44,609 bases of DNA from Microbacterium sp. APC 3901 (GTDB taxonomy: Bacteria > Actinomycetota > Actinomycetes > Actinomycetales > Microbacteriaceae), in NCBI RefSeq assembly GCF_030407765.1, contig NZ_JASDCU010000021.1:1-44609 (forward strand), written 5' to 3'. This document shows positions 32,853 through 41,623 of the stretch, piece after piece (position 1 is the stretch's first letter; every line of letters starts with the position of its first letter). The notes beneath the pieces are model-generated. The model saw only the letters and a list, made by a program, of their open reading frames with translations. It was not told the origin of the DNA and searched no databases. Made by a program: the position numbers and the translations under genes.

Positions 32853-33629
32853 TCAGGCGGTCAGAACCTCGTAGCCCGCGTCGCGGAACGCGGCGAGCGC
32901 CGCGGCATCCGCCCCGCCGTCGGTCAGCAGCAGGGGGAACAGCTCCGGGCCGCCGACGGCCGCGAACGCCACCGTGCCGATCTTGCTGCTGTCGGTGACG
33001 ACCACGGCACGGCGGGCTCGCTCAGCCATCATGCGGTTCACCGCGGCTTCGCGTTCGTCCTGCGTGGTGGCACCGGCTGCGGCGTCCATGCCGTTGACTC
33101 CGATGAAGGCGATGTCGAGCCGTACACCCCTCAGCAGCTGCTCGACGAACGGGCCCACCAGCTCGTAGCTGCGCGAGTGGATCACCCCGCCGGTCACGAC
33201 GACCTTGATGTCGGGTCGGGTCGCGAGCTGCGCCGCGATGTTGACGGCGTTGGTGACGACCGTGATGCCCGTCCCTGCGGCGAGATCGTCGCGGGCGGCG
33301 AGCGCTGCGGCGATGGCCGTGGTCGTGGTCCCGCCAGACAACCCGACGACCATGCCCGGCGCGACGAGCGCGGCGGCAGCCAGGGCGATGCTCTCCTTCT
33401 CGTGCGAGCGCTGGTGGCTCTTGTAGCGGATCGGCAGCTCGTAGGCGACCGAGTGCGCGACGGCCCCTCCGTGCGTGCGGGTGAGCAGACGCTGCTCGGC
33501 GAGTGAGTCGAGATCGCGACGGGTGGTGGCAGCCGAGGCGCCGAAGCGCTCGACGAGCTCGTCGACGTTCACCTCGCCGTCCGCGGCCAGGAGGTCGAGG
33601 ATCGCGTTCAGACGGGCGGCGCGCTTCAT
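32853..33629 (-). CDS. DeoR/GlpR-family transcriptional regulator of sugar catabolism
   Basis: This 258-aa protein has an N-terminal DeoR winged helix (RLNAILDLLAADGEVNVDELVERFGASAATTRRDLDSLAEQRLLTRTHGGAV) and the C-terminal sugar-phosphate sensor domain with GLSGGTTTTAIA and the phosphate-binding VVVTDSSKIG. I chose ATG 33629 with GGATGG upstream; the longer open frame to 33773 encodes no part of the family. It is the last gene of a five-gene minus-strand cluster and probably responds to a phosphorylated pathway intermediate, as AgaR does. Confidence 0.9.
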   Translation of the reverse strand: MKRAARLNAILDLLAADGEVNVDELVERFGASAATTRRDLDSLAEQRLLTRTHGGAVAHSVAYELPIRYKSHQRSHEKESIALAAAALVAPGMVVGLSGGTTTTAIAAALAARDDLAAGTGITVVTNAVNIAAQLATRPDIKVVVTGGVIHSRSYELVGPFVEQLLRGVRLDIAFIGVNGMDAAAGATTQDEREAAVNRMMAERARRAVVVTDSSKIGTVAFAAVGGPELFPLLLTDGGADAAALAAFRDAGYEVLTA

Positions 33630-33657
33630 GTCACCATCCTGCCCGTGCTCACGCTGG

Positions 33658-34536
33658 TCACCCCGCAACTCCGGCGGGTTCGAGGGCGAAGAGGCGCAGC
33701 ATCCGTGCGGCTTCGCCGGCGAGCGCATCGCGCGCGGGGGTGAGGTACTTGCGCGAGTCGACGAGCCTCTCATCGGTGTCGAGCGTCGAGCGGATCGCCC
33801 GGGTGAAGAAGCCGTTGAGGTGCGTCGAGACGTTGATCTTGGTCATTCCCGCGCGCACGGCGTCGGCGATCACGGCATCCGCGACTCCCGACGATCCGTG
33901 CAGCACGAGCGGCACGGCCCGCTCGTCACGACCGCTGCGCTCAAGCGCCTCGCGCAGTCGGGCGATCAGCTCGAGGTCGAGGGATGCCGTCCGGTCGGTC
34001 ATCGCGTGCGATGACCCCACGGCCACGGCGAGCGCATCGACGCCGGTCGCTGCGACGAATGCGCGCGCCTCGTCGGGGTCGGTGCGCACGCCGGGTGCAT
34101 GGGCGCCGTCTTTGCCGCCGACCTCGCCCAGCTCGCCCTCGATGTAGACGCCTGCCGCATGAGCCCGCTCGGCGACGGCAGCCGTGATCGCCACGTTCTC
34201 GTCATAGGGCAGCGCACCGCCGTCGAACATGACCGAGCCGAATCCGAGGGCGATGGCCTCGTCGACGAGCTCGGGGCGCTCGGCGTGGTCGAGGTGCACG
34301 GCGACCGGCGTCGCTGCCCGACGGGCGACCGCGAGGGTCGCCAGGGCGATCGGCTCCAGACCCCCGTGATAGTCGGCGCAGTTCTGCGAGATCTGCAGGA
34401 TCACCGGCAGGCGCGCTGCCTCGGAGGCGCGCACGAGCCCCTCGGCGGTCTCGAGGTGGATCACGTTGAATGCGCCGATGCCGGTGCCGCGTGCTGCGGC
34501 ATCGGTCACCAGTTCGCGGGCGGAGACCAGGGTCAC
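33658..34536 (-). CDS. Class II ketose-bisphosphate aldolase, tagatose-bisphosphate type (GatY/KbaY-like)
   Basis: This 292-aa zinc aldolase has the metal ligands in HLDHAE, IEGELGEVGG and VLHGSSG, and the phosphate-binding GSSHAMTD and KINVSTHLN segments. The length and the short loops fit the GatY/KbaY branch that cleaves tagatose-1,6-bisphosphate, although fructose-1,6-bisphosphate is possible. GTG 34536 overlaps the stop of the PfkB kinase gene (GTGA), with GAGAGGA upstream. The product feeds dihydroxyacetone phosphate and glyceraldehyde 3-phosphate into glycolysis. Confidence 0.88.
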   Translation of the reverse strand: MTLVSARELVTDAAARGTGIGAFNVIHLETAEGLVRASEAARLPVILQISQNCADYHGGLEPIALATLAVARRAATPVAVHLDHAERPELVDEAIALGFGSVMFDGGALPYDENVAITAAVAERAHAAGVYIEGELGEVGGKDGAHAPGVRTDPDEARAFVAATGVDALAVAVGSSHAMTDRTASLDLELIARLREALERSGRDERAVPLVLHGSSGVADAVIADAVRAGMTKINVSTHLNGFFTRAIRSTLDTDERLVDSRKYLTPARDALAGEAARMLRLFALEPAGVAG

Positions 34537-35474
34537 AGAGGGTCCTCTCGAACGATGGGGTCGTAGGGGGCGACGAGCAGACGCTGTTCGAGCGCCTCCC
34601 ACTCGTCGGAGATCTCGCCGGCGAGCGGCATCAGCACGGCGCTCGCCGACCAGGCGGTCGCGCGTCGCAGGATGATTGCGGGGTCGCGGATGCCGTCGGC
34701 ATAGAGCACCGCGCAGGCGGCCACTCCGGCGTCACCGGCTCCGGTCGGGTTGCCGGCGAGCGGAGCATCGAGACGGGCGTGCAGCACCTCGGATGCCGTG
34801 ACCGCCAGCATGCCCTCGGCGCCGAGCGACAGCAGCACGAGGTCGACGCCGCGCTCGATCAGCGAGCGGGCGCCCGCGACCGGATCGGTGATGCCGGTCG
34901 CCTCGACCAGTTCGGCGGCGTTGGGTTTGAGGACGGATGCTCCGGCATCCGCCGCGCGCAGCATCGCGGGACCGGACGTGTCGACGATCACCGGCACGCC
35001 CGCGTCTCTCGCCGTGCCGATCAGCAGGGGCAGCAGCGTCTCGGGTGCCCCGGGTGGAAGACTGCCCGAGATCACCAGGACCTGCGCGCCGGGCAGAGCG
35101 TCGACCACCTCGCCGAGCAGCGCGGCCCACTCGGGATCGGTCGGGTTCACACCTCGCTCGTTGACGACCGTGGTGTCTCCGAGCGCCTCGTCGACCAGGG
35201 CGATGCTCTGCCGAGTCGCTCCCACCACAGGGACCAACCGGTGCGGCACCCCGCTGGCACCGAGCTCGGCGGCGAGCTCGACGCCGCTGCGACCGCCGGC
35301 GGTCGAGACCGCGAGCACCGAAGCGCCCTGAGCGTGGGCGACCCTGGCGACGTTGAGCCCCTTGCCGCCGGCACGCACGGCGCCGGCATCCGCCCTGTGC
35401 GTCTCGCCGAGAGTGAGTCGGTCGACGTGCCAGGTGAGGTCGAGTGCGGGATTCGGGGTGACGGTGAGGATCAT
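34533..35474 (-). CDS. PfkB-family sugar kinase, tagatose-6-phosphate/1-phosphofructokinase type
   Basis: This 313-aa ribokinase-fold enzyme has the N-terminal PfkB motif RAGGKGLNVAR and the C-terminal motif NPTGAGDAGVAACA with the catalytic Asp. The start MILTVTPNPALDLTW is typical of the 1-phosphofructokinase/tagatose-6-phosphate kinase (FruK/LacC) branch. Placed next to a class II aldolase, it most likely forms the bisphosphate substrate of that enzyme. It overlaps its neighbours on both sides by four bases. Confidence 0.9.
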   Translation of the reverse strand: MILTVTPNPALDLTWHVDRLTLGETHRADAGAVRAGGKGLNVARVAHAQGASVLAVSTAGGRSGVELAAELGASGVPHRLVPVVGATRQSIALVDEALGDTTVVNERGVNPTDPEWAALLGEVVDALPGAQVLVISGSLPPGAPETLLPLLIGTARDAGVPVIVDTSGPAMLRAADAGASVLKPNAAELVEATGITDPVAGARSLIERGVDLVLLSLGAEGMLAVTASEVLHARLDAPLAGNPTGAGDAGVAACAVLYADGIRDPAIILRRATAWSASAVLMPLAGEISDEWEALEQRLLVAPYDPIVREDPL

Positions 35475-36463
35475 GCGAGCTCCCTCGCGCGCAGTGCCGC
35501 GCCCAGGATGCCGGCGTTGCCCGAGAGCTCGGCGGGCACGAGCTCAGGAATCCGATGGAAGCTGAGCCGCTCGGCCAGTCGGGCTCGCAGCTCGTCGAAG
35601 AGTGCGCCACCGGCGCGGGAGAGCCCGCCGCCGATCACGATCGCTTCGGGTGCGACGACCGCCGTCAGCTGCGCGAGCGACAGGGTGAGGGCGTCGAGCG
35701 CCGAGTTCCAGATCTCCGAGGCGATCCGGTCGCCGGCAGCGGCCCGGGCGATCACGTCTTTGGCGCCGTCGGGGGTGATGCCGGTCGCCTCTCGATAGCG
35801 GCGCGCGATGGCACCGGCCGACGCGACCACCTCGAGGCAGCCCCGCGCACCGCACGCGCACACGGGGCCGTCGGCGATCGGCGAATGACCGATCTCACCC
35901 GCGTAACCGCCCGCCGTGTACGGCTCCCCGCCCACGAGAAGCGCGCCGGCGATGCCGGTGCCGATCACGAGCACGACCGAGTTCGAGTACGTACGAGCCC
36001 CGCCCAGGCGGTGCTCGGCCCAGCTCGCCGCGCGAACGTCGTGGTCGAACGCCACAGGCAGGCCGAGCTTCGCCGATGCGAGGTCGCGCAGCGGCGAGTC
36101 GTGCCAGCCGAGGTTGCTCGCGAAGACGCCGAGTCCGGCATCCGCGTCGACGATCCCCGGCACCACGAGCCCCGCCGCCTGCGGAACGACGTCGGGGTGG
36201 TCCGCCCGCAGCTCGGCGGCGAGCACTCCGAGCCGTTCGATCAGCACCTCGGTGCGATCTCCGTCGGCCACCGGCGTCGGTGTACGACGCAGGCCGAGTG
36301 CCGTGCCGTCGGCGTCGAACAGCGCCGACTTGATGTCGGTGCCGCCGACGTCGAAGGCCAGCACCGGAGCGCCGCTGCCCAGTGGACGCGCGGAGGCGAG
36401 CTTCTCACCCGATGCGTCGCTCACGACATCGGCGATGCTCGCGGCATCCTCAGGGCTGGTCAT
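35471..36463 (-). CDS. ROK-family sugar kinase
   Basis: This 330-aa kinase has the ATP-phosphate loop DVGGTDIK (about residues 38-45) and the ROK zinc signature GHSPIADGPVCACGARGCLE. There is no N-terminal helix-turn-helix, so it is a kinase rather than a ROK repressor. Family members phosphorylate glucose, N-acetylhexosamines or related sugars at position 6. ATG 36463 has GGAGAG upstream. In this cluster it would phosphorylate the imported sugar at the first step. Confidence 0.9.
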   Translation of the reverse strand: MTSPEDAASIADVVSDASGEKLASARPLGSGAPVLAFDVGGTDIKSALFDADGTALGLRRTPTPVADGDRTEVLIERLGVLAAELRADHPDVVPQAAGLVVPGIVDADAGLGVFASNLGWHDSPLRDLASAKLGLPVAFDHDVRAASWAEHRLGGARTYSNSVVLVIGTGIAGALLVGGEPYTAGGYAGEIGHSPIADGPVCACGARGCLEVVASAGAIARRYREATGITPDGAKDVIARAAAGDRIASEIWNSALDALTLSLAQLTAVVAPEAIVIGGGLSRAGGALFDELRARLAERLSFHRIPELVPAELSGNAGILGAALRARELA

Positions 36464-36487
36464 CGAACTCTCCGCGGGTGGATCGGG

Positions 36488-37384
36488 TCATGCATCCAGG
36501 ATGACGGATCGCGTGAGGTTGCGCGGCTGATCGGGGTCGAGACCCTTGGCGACCGCGCGATCAAGGGCGACGCGGTGCAGACGCACGAGATCGGCGAGCG
36601 GGTCGACCGGATGCTGCACGAAGCGCGCTCCCGTGGCCTCGACCTGCGCGGCCAATCCTTCCGGTGCCTGGCCGAACTGCCAGGTCACGCGGCCCGGCGC
36701 CGCGATCGCGATCGGACCGTGACGGTACTCCATCGACGGGTACGACTCGGTCCACGACTGCGACGACTCGCGCATCTTCAGAGCGGCCTCGTGCGCGAGA
36801 CCGACGGTCCAGCCACGACCGAGGAACGAGTACTGCTCGGCATCGCGCAGCTCGTCGTCGTAGTCCGCGGCGAGCACGGCGGCGGCATCCTCGATCGCGC
36901 CCGTGAGATCTTCGCCGAGCGAGGCGCGGAACAGTGCCAGCGCGGTGGTCGCGAAGCGCGTCTGCACGACCGACTTCTCATCGGCGAAGGGCAGCAGCAC
37001 AGCGTCGTCGACGAGCGAGACCAGCGGCGATTTCTCGTCACCGATCACGCCGATCGTGGGCACGCGGCCCTTGATGCGCTCGACCAGCTCGAGCACCTCC
37101 GTCGTGGTGCCCGAGCGCGTCAGCGCGACGACCGCGTCATAGCCGCGGTCGACGAACGACTCGGATGCCGCGAAGGCGTCTGTCTCGCCCTGCCCCGCGG
37201 TCTCGCGCAGGAACGCATAGGACTGCGCCATGAACCACGACGTGCCGCATCCGACGACCGCGACACGGGCTCCGGATGCCGGCAGCAGCGCCTGAGCATC
37301 CCGGAGATCGGCGGCGCGGGCCCAGGTCTCGGGCTGCGAGTTCAGTTCTTCGCGCATGTGTGCGCCGGGCAGAAGTTCGGTCAT
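36488..37384 (-). CDS. SIS-domain sugar isomerase/deaminase (AgaS-like)
   Basis: This 298-aa protein has two SIS domains and begins MREELNSQPETW after a short lead, a hallmark of the GlmS-isomerase/AgaS family. Sugar-phosphate binding segments are CGTSWFMAQS and TRSGTTTEVL. The catalytic-like region SYPSMEYRHGPIAIAAPG follows. It lacks the glutaminase domain of GlmS, so it should act as an amino-sugar-6-phosphate deaminase/isomerase. ATG 37384 has GGAGGG eight bases upstream. It is the first gene of the minus-strand catabolic cluster. Confidence 0.88.
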   Translation of the reverse strand: MTELLPGAHMREELNSQPETWARAADLRDAQALLPASGARVAVVGCGTSWFMAQSYAFLRETAGQGETDAFAASESFVDRGYDAVVALTRSGTTTEVLELVERIKGRVPTIGVIGDEKSPLVSLVDDAVLLPFADEKSVVQTRFATTALALFRASLGEDLTGAIEDAAAVLAADYDDELRDAEQYSFLGRGWTVGLAHEAALKMRESSQSWTESYPSMEYRHGPIAIAAPGRVTWQFGQAPEGLAAQVEATGARFVQHPVDPLADLVRLHRVALDRAVAKGLDPDQPRNLTRSVILDA

Positions 37385-37674
37385 GTTGGGCCCTCCGGAC
37401 CAGATGTTGCAAGTTTGTGATTGTTTAGAGGTTGATTCGATCATAGTATTTCGACACGAGGAAATCATGCAAGGTTCCTCTTGATTTGTTTATTCTCCTG
37501 ACAAATAATCGAACAAGTTCCACCGCCCCTCTGCAGATCCGGTCCACGGAGGGTTCCTCGAGCCGACCCGGCTTGAACCGATCGCCCAGCCACCGGCGAA
37601 GGCGATCACACGCACCGTCGCGTGAGTTGTGCTTGCGACTGTGCACCACCTACACAGTGAGGAATGCAATACAC
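37385..37674. promoter_or_regulatory. AT-rich divergent control region between the catabolic and import operons
   Basis: These 290 bases hold promoters in both directions. Minus strand: TTGCAT (37472-37467), 18 bp, TACTAT (37448-37443). Plus strand: TTGATT (37481-37486), 17 bp, AATAAT (37504-37509). The words GATTGTTTA, GATTTGTTTATT and, inverted, GATTATTTGT recur here, and ATTTGT/ACAAAT forms an inverted repeat at 37484-37506. These are likely DeoR or ROK regulator sites. Confidence 0.6.
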
Positions 37675-38919
37675 ATGAAGAAGTCACTGCGATTCGGTGC
37701 CGTCGCCCTGGCGGCGACCGCCACGCTCACGCTCGCTTCGTGCGGGTTCGGCGGCTCGACAGGAGGCGGCGGAGACGCCGAGGGCGAGACGACGCTCAAC
37801 CTTCTGGTGCCCAGCTACTCCGACGCCACCAAGGGTCTGTGGGAAGACGTGATCGACGGGTTCGAGAGCGAGAACCCCGACATCACGGTCGACCTCGAGG
37901 TGCAGTCGTGGGACAACCTCGAGAAGGTCGTCTCCACCAAGATCCAGGCCGGTGAGGCCCCCGACATCTACAACGGCGGACCGTTCGCCGGATTCGTCGG
38001 CGACGAGCTGCTCTACCCGGTCGAGGACGTGGTCTCGGAGGAGACCTACTCAGACTTCCAGGACGCGTTCCTCGCGAACGCCGAGGTCGACGGCACCGCC
38101 TACGCCCTGCCGCTGATCGCATCGGCCCGTGCCCTGTTCGTCAACAACGCGCTCCTCGAGCAGGCCGGCGTCGAAGCGCCGACCGACTGGGATGAGCTGC
38201 TGGATGCCGCGACCAAGGTGTCGGCGCTCGGTGGCGGCGTGGCCGGCTACGGCATGCCGCTCGGGTCTGAAGAGGCTCAGGCCGAGGCGGCCGTGTGGCT
38301 GTGGGGCGGCGGCGGCTCATTCGGCGATGCCTCCGAGATCACGATCGACACCCCCGAGAACCTCGCGGGTGCCGAGCAGATCAAGAAGATGATCGACGCC
38401 GGCGCCACGCAGGCCGACCCCGGCTCGACGCAGCGCTCGCCCCTGATGGACATCTTCATCCAGGGCAAGATCGGCATGCAGGTCGGCCTGCCGCCGACGG
38501 TGGGTCAGATCGAAGAGGGCAACCCCGAGCTCGACTACTCGATCGTCCCGATCCCGACCGAAGACGGCTCGCCGTTCACGCTCGGCGTCATGGACCAGCT
38601 GATGGCGTTCCAGAACGACGGTGACAAGCAGGAGGCGATCACCAAGTTCTTCGACTACTACTACTCGGCAGACGTCTACGTGCCGTGGGTACAGGCCGAG
38701 GGCTTCCTGCCCGTCACCAAGTCGGGCGCCGAGCAGCTCGCCGGCGAAGAGGCCCTCAAGCCCTTCCTCGACGTGCTGCCCGACGCGCAGTTCTACCCGT
38801 CGACGAACGCGAAGTGGTCGGCCGCAGACGGAGCCTTCAAGGCGCTGTTCGGCCAGCTGCAGTCGAAGCCGGCCCAGGACGTCCTGGCAGAGATCCAGGC
38901 ACAGGTCGACGCGGGCTGA
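37675..38919 (+). CDS. Sugar ABC transporter substrate-binding lipoprotein
   Basis: This 414-aa lipoprotein has a signal peptide with lipobox LASC (Cys at about residue 23), a Gly-rich linker and a family 1 extracellular sugar-binding domain. Typical segments are TTLNLLVPSYSDATKGLWEDVIDGFESENPDITVDLEVQSWDNLEKVVSTKIQAGEAPDIY and the C-terminal WVQAEGFLPVT. ATG 37675 is preceded by GAGGAA at a somewhat long distance. It is the first gene of a three-gene importer; no ATPase gene is nearby, so a shared MsiK-type ATPase is probably used. Confidence 0.92.
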   Translation: MKKSLRFGAVALAATATLTLASCGFGGSTGGGGDAEGETTLNLLVPSYSDATKGLWEDVIDGFESENPDITVDLEVQSWDNLEKVVSTKIQAGEAPDIYNGGPFAGFVGDELLYPVEDVVSEETYSDFQDAFLANAEVDGTAYALPLIASARALFVNNALLEQAGVEAPTDWDELLDAATKVSALGGGVAGYGMPLGSEEAQAEAAVWLWGGGGSFGDASEITIDTPENLAGAEQIKKMIDAGATQADPGSTQRSPLMDIFIQGKIGMQVGLPPTVGQIEEGNPELDYSIVPIPTEDGSPFTLGVMDQLMAFQNDGDKQEAITKFFDYYYSADVYVPWVQAEGFLPVTKSGAEQLAGEEALKPFLDVLPDAQFYPSTNAKWSAADGAFKALFGQLQSKPAQDVLAEIQAQVDAG

Positions 38920-38969
38920 GGCCCGCTGACCCTGCCCACACCACGCGACGGAGAGGTTCGGGTATTCCC

Positions 38970-39944
38970 ATGAGCCAGACGAAAGAATCCTCGAACCTCG
39001 CGGGGGCGGCCACCGGCCGCCCCCGCACCCCGGGGCGCCGACCAGGTGCCGCCCGCGGCAAGCCCGGCGGGAAGGACCTCCTCCAGGCGCTGCCCTGGAT
39101 CGCTCCGGCACTGCTGCTCATCATCGGCGTGGTGCTGTTCCCCGCCGGAGTGATGTTCTTCAACTCGACCCGCGACATATCGCTCTCGGGCCTCGACAAG
39201 GGCTCGGTCGGCTTCGACAACTTCGTGACGGTGTTCACGTTCGCCGAGTTCTGGCCGATCATCTTCCGCACGATCATCTGGGTCGTCGCGGTCGTGACCT
39301 TCACGGTGCTGATCTCACTCGGCCTCGCCCAGATCCTCAACAAGGCGTTCCCGGGTCGGCAGATCGTGCGCATGGCGGTCATCGTGCCGTGGGCGGCATC
39401 CGTCGTGATGACGACGATGGTCTTCTACTACAGCCTCGAGCCGTACTTCGGCGTCTTCAACAAGTTCCTCTACGACATCGGGCTGTCCGATGACGCGGTC
39501 GGCTACGGCTGGACCAAGAACCCGGCCACCGCGTTCGCATGGTCGATCGTGATCGCGATCTTCGTGTCGCTGCCGTTCACGACCTACACGATCCTCGCCG
39601 GGCTGCAGACGGTTCCGTCCGACACCCTCGAGGCCGCGAAGATGGACGGCGCCGGGGCGACGCGCACCTACTGGACCATCGTGCTGCCGCAGCTGCGCAG
39701 CGCCCTCGCGGTCGCGGTGCTCATCAACATCATCAACGTCTTCAACTCGCTGCCGATCCTCAAGGTGATGACGGGGTCCATCCCCGGTTACGGCGCCGAC
39801 ACGATCATGACGATGATCTTCAAGTACATCGAGCTGCAGAAGAAGGTCGACGTCGCGAGCGCGCTCTCGGTCGTCGCCTTCCTCATCGTGATCGTGATCG
39901 TCGCGATCTACGTCAAGGCTGTCAAGCCCATGAAGGAGGTCTGA
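38970..39944 (+). CDS. Sugar ABC transporter permease (MalF/UgpA-like)
   Basis: This 324-aa permease has six transmembrane segments after a basic, disordered N-terminus of about 45 residues. The ATPase-contact EAA loop reads EAAKMDGAGATRTYWTIVLPQL. It forms the channel with the MalG-like permease that follows three bases after its stop codon. The long frame upstream of ATG 38970 overlaps the binding-protein gene and is not coding. Confidence 0.93.
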   Translation: MSQTKESSNLAGAATGRPRTPGRRPGAARGKPGGKDLLQALPWIAPALLLIIGVVLFPAGVMFFNSTRDISLSGLDKGSVGFDNFVTVFTFAEFWPIIFRTIIWVVAVVTFTVLISLGLAQILNKAFPGRQIVRMAVIVPWAASVVMTTMVFYYSLEPYFGVFNKFLYDIGLSDDAVGYGWTKNPATAFAWSIVIAIFVSLPFTTYTILAGLQTVPSDTLEAAKMDGAGATRTYWTIVLPQLRSALAVAVLINIINVFNSLPILKVMTGSIPGYGADTIMTMIFKYIELQKKVDVASALSVVAFLIVIVIVAIYVKAVKPMKEV

Positions 39945-39946
39945 TC

Positions 39947-40867
39947 ATGACTCTGACCGAGACCGCCCTCGTCACCACCGCAGGCGACGACGCCGCCCCC
40001 CGCATCCCCGGGCGCAAGCGCAGGTACACCGAAGACCAGGTCACGCTGCCCCGCGTCATCCTGCGCATGGCCGCCGGCATCCTGGTGCTCGCGATCTTCG
40101 TGCTGCCGTACCTGATCATGTTCTTCGGCTCCGTGAAGACGAAGTCGCAGATCCGCTCGGTCGACCCGACCTACCTGCCGATCGAGTGGCACTGGGAGAA
40201 CTACATCTCGATGTGGTCGACCCCCGAGACGCCGCTGCCCTACAACCTGATCTCGACGATCATCATCGCCGTGTTCGCGACGCTGCTCGTGCTCCTCGTG
40301 TCGCTGCCGGCCGCCTACTACACCGCCCGCTTCAAGTTCCCCGGGCGCATGGTGTTCCTGTTCCTGGTGATCGTGACGCAGATGCTGCAGCCGGCCGTGC
40401 TCACCTCGGGTCTGTTCCGCCAGTTCACGGTGCTCGGACTCAGCGACACGTGGGCCGCGATGATCTTCATCAACGCCGCGTTCAACCTGTCGTTCGCCGT
40501 GTGGATCATGCACTCGTTCTTCGCCGGCATCCCGAAGGAGATCGACGAGGCCGCCCAGATCGACGGCGCCGGACGCTCCACCGTGCTCTTCAAGATCAAC
40601 CTGCCGCTGGTCTGGCCCGGCATCGTGACCGCGATCGTCTTCACCTTCGTCGCCTGCTGGAACGAGTTCGCCGCGTCTCTCGTCATCCTCTCCACCGACA
40701 AGAACCAGCCCCTGTCGGTCGCGCTCACCAAGTTCGTCGGCCAGTACGAGACCAGCTGGCAGTACGTGTTCGGCGTCTCGATCGTGGCGATCCTGCCGGT
40801 CGTCATCCTGTTCATGCTCATCGAGAAGCGCCTCGTCGGCGGCCTGACCGCCGGCAGCGTCAAGTAG
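39947..40867 (+). CDS. Sugar ABC transporter permease (MalG-like)
   Basis: This 306-aa permease has six transmembrane segments and the EAA loop EIDEAAQIDGAGRSTVLFKINLPLVWPG, characteristic of the CUT1 family. The C-terminus ends VGGLTAGSVK, typical of MalG homologues. AAGGAGG lies upstream of ATG 39947. It completes the importer with the MalF-like permease. An 86-bp palindromic repeat follows the stop codon. Confidence 0.93.
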   Translation: MTLTETALVTTAGDDAAPRIPGRKRRYTEDQVTLPRVILRMAAGILVLAIFVLPYLIMFFGSVKTKSQIRSVDPTYLPIEWHWENYISMWSTPETPLPYNLISTIIIAVFATLLVLLVSLPAAYYTARFKFPGRMVFLFLVIVTQMLQPAVLTSGLFRQFTVLGLSDTWAAMIFINAAFNLSFAVWIMHSFFAGIPKEIDEAAQIDGAGRSTVLFKINLPLVWPGIVTAIVFTFVACWNEFAASLVILSTDKNQPLSVALTKFVGQYETSWQYVFGVSIVAILPVVILFMLIEKRLVGGLTAGSVK

Positions 40868-40933
40868 AACCTGCTCGCGATCACCCGGACGCGAGACGAG
40901 ATCTCGGCGCGCGGGCTGGGTGTACCAGCCCGC

Positions 40934-41019
40934 GTTCACAATTCAGCATGAGATCGATGGATCCGCGCGACCTCGGTCGCACACCGGCGTATCGACACCG
41001 TTCATGCTGAATTGTGAAC
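40934..41019. repeat. 86-bp palindromic repeat family A, copy A3
   Basis: The arms GTTCACAATTCAGCATGA and TCATGCTGAATTGTGAAC are perfectly complementary over 18 bp. The arms differ from copies A1 and A2 at several positions, and each change is matched on the opposite arm. The copy is intergenic, after the MalG-like gene, and could act as a terminator there. Confidence 0.8.
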
Positions 41020-41097
41020 GGCGGGGGCGCTGGTCCGCTCTTCAGGTGCTCGGAGCGGAGGAGCGCCGTCTAGTGTGGTGACGCAGGGGGGCAATAT

Positions 41098-41577
41098 ATG
41101 ACATGGCAGGATGCGGGACGAGTTGATCGACGACCGTCAGGCGATGCACACCCGGGGTGGGGATGGGGCGTGGTGCTCGTTCCGGCAGCAGTCGGACTCG
41201 CGGCGCTCGGGCTGTTCTTCATCCGATCTCTCGACCCCGGGATGGGCACCCTGATCGGCGTCGCCCTCATCGCCTGGGCGGTGTCCCTCGCGATGCCGTT
41301 CTTCGTCATCGCCTGGTACGCGGCGCAAGCGGCTTGGAAGGCGCCTCGCGAGCAGCGCGGACAGGCGTTCGCTGCACCATCGCACGCGCTGCGACGCATC
41401 GGATTCGGCATGCGCTGGAGCTTCCGCGCGCGCGGCTCGCTCTTCAACCCGGCGTCGTACGACGGACCGGACCTCCCGATGCTCGTCACCGGCAAGATCG
41501 TCCATTACCTCGCAATCGCGATCCTGGTGATGGCCGGGCTGGTGGCCGCACTGGTCGGGATCGCTTCGCCGCGCTGA
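41098..41577 (+). CDS. Small hypothetical membrane protein
   Basis: This 159-aa protein has three predicted transmembrane helices (about residues 24-42, 48-73 and 135-157) with a basic cytosolic loop of about 55 residues between the second and third. I do not recognise a family. TAGTGT lies 21 bases upstream of ATG 41098 and GGGGGG just before it could be the RBS. It lies between the sugar importer and the ROK repressor but has no evident link to either. Confidence 0.65.
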   Translation: MTWQDAGRVDRRPSGDAHPGWGWGVVLVPAAVGLAALGLFFIRSLDPGMGTLIGVALIAWAVSLAMPFFVIAWYAAQAAWKAPREQRGQAFAAPSHALRRIGFGMRWSFRARGSLFNPASYDGPDLPMLVTGKIVHYLAIAILVMAGLVAALVGIASPR

Positions 41578-41580
41578 GCG

Positions 41581-41605
41581 GAGGCCTCGCGTCCGCAGCG
41601 GCCTC
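41581..41605. terminator. Possible bidirectional terminator GAGGCC/GGCCTC
   Basis: GAGGCC and GGCCTC flank a 13-base loop in the 46-bp gap between two converging genes. The short stem makes this a weak call. Confidence 0.4.
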
Positions 41606-41623
41606 AGGAGAGAGCGCTGAAGT

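Noticed and set aside
35555..37420. A 621-codon open frame on the plus strand opposite the ROK kinase and SIS genes
   Set aside because: It is a high-GC shadow of well-recognised minus-strand genes; its translation is Arg/Gly-rich with no recognisable domain.
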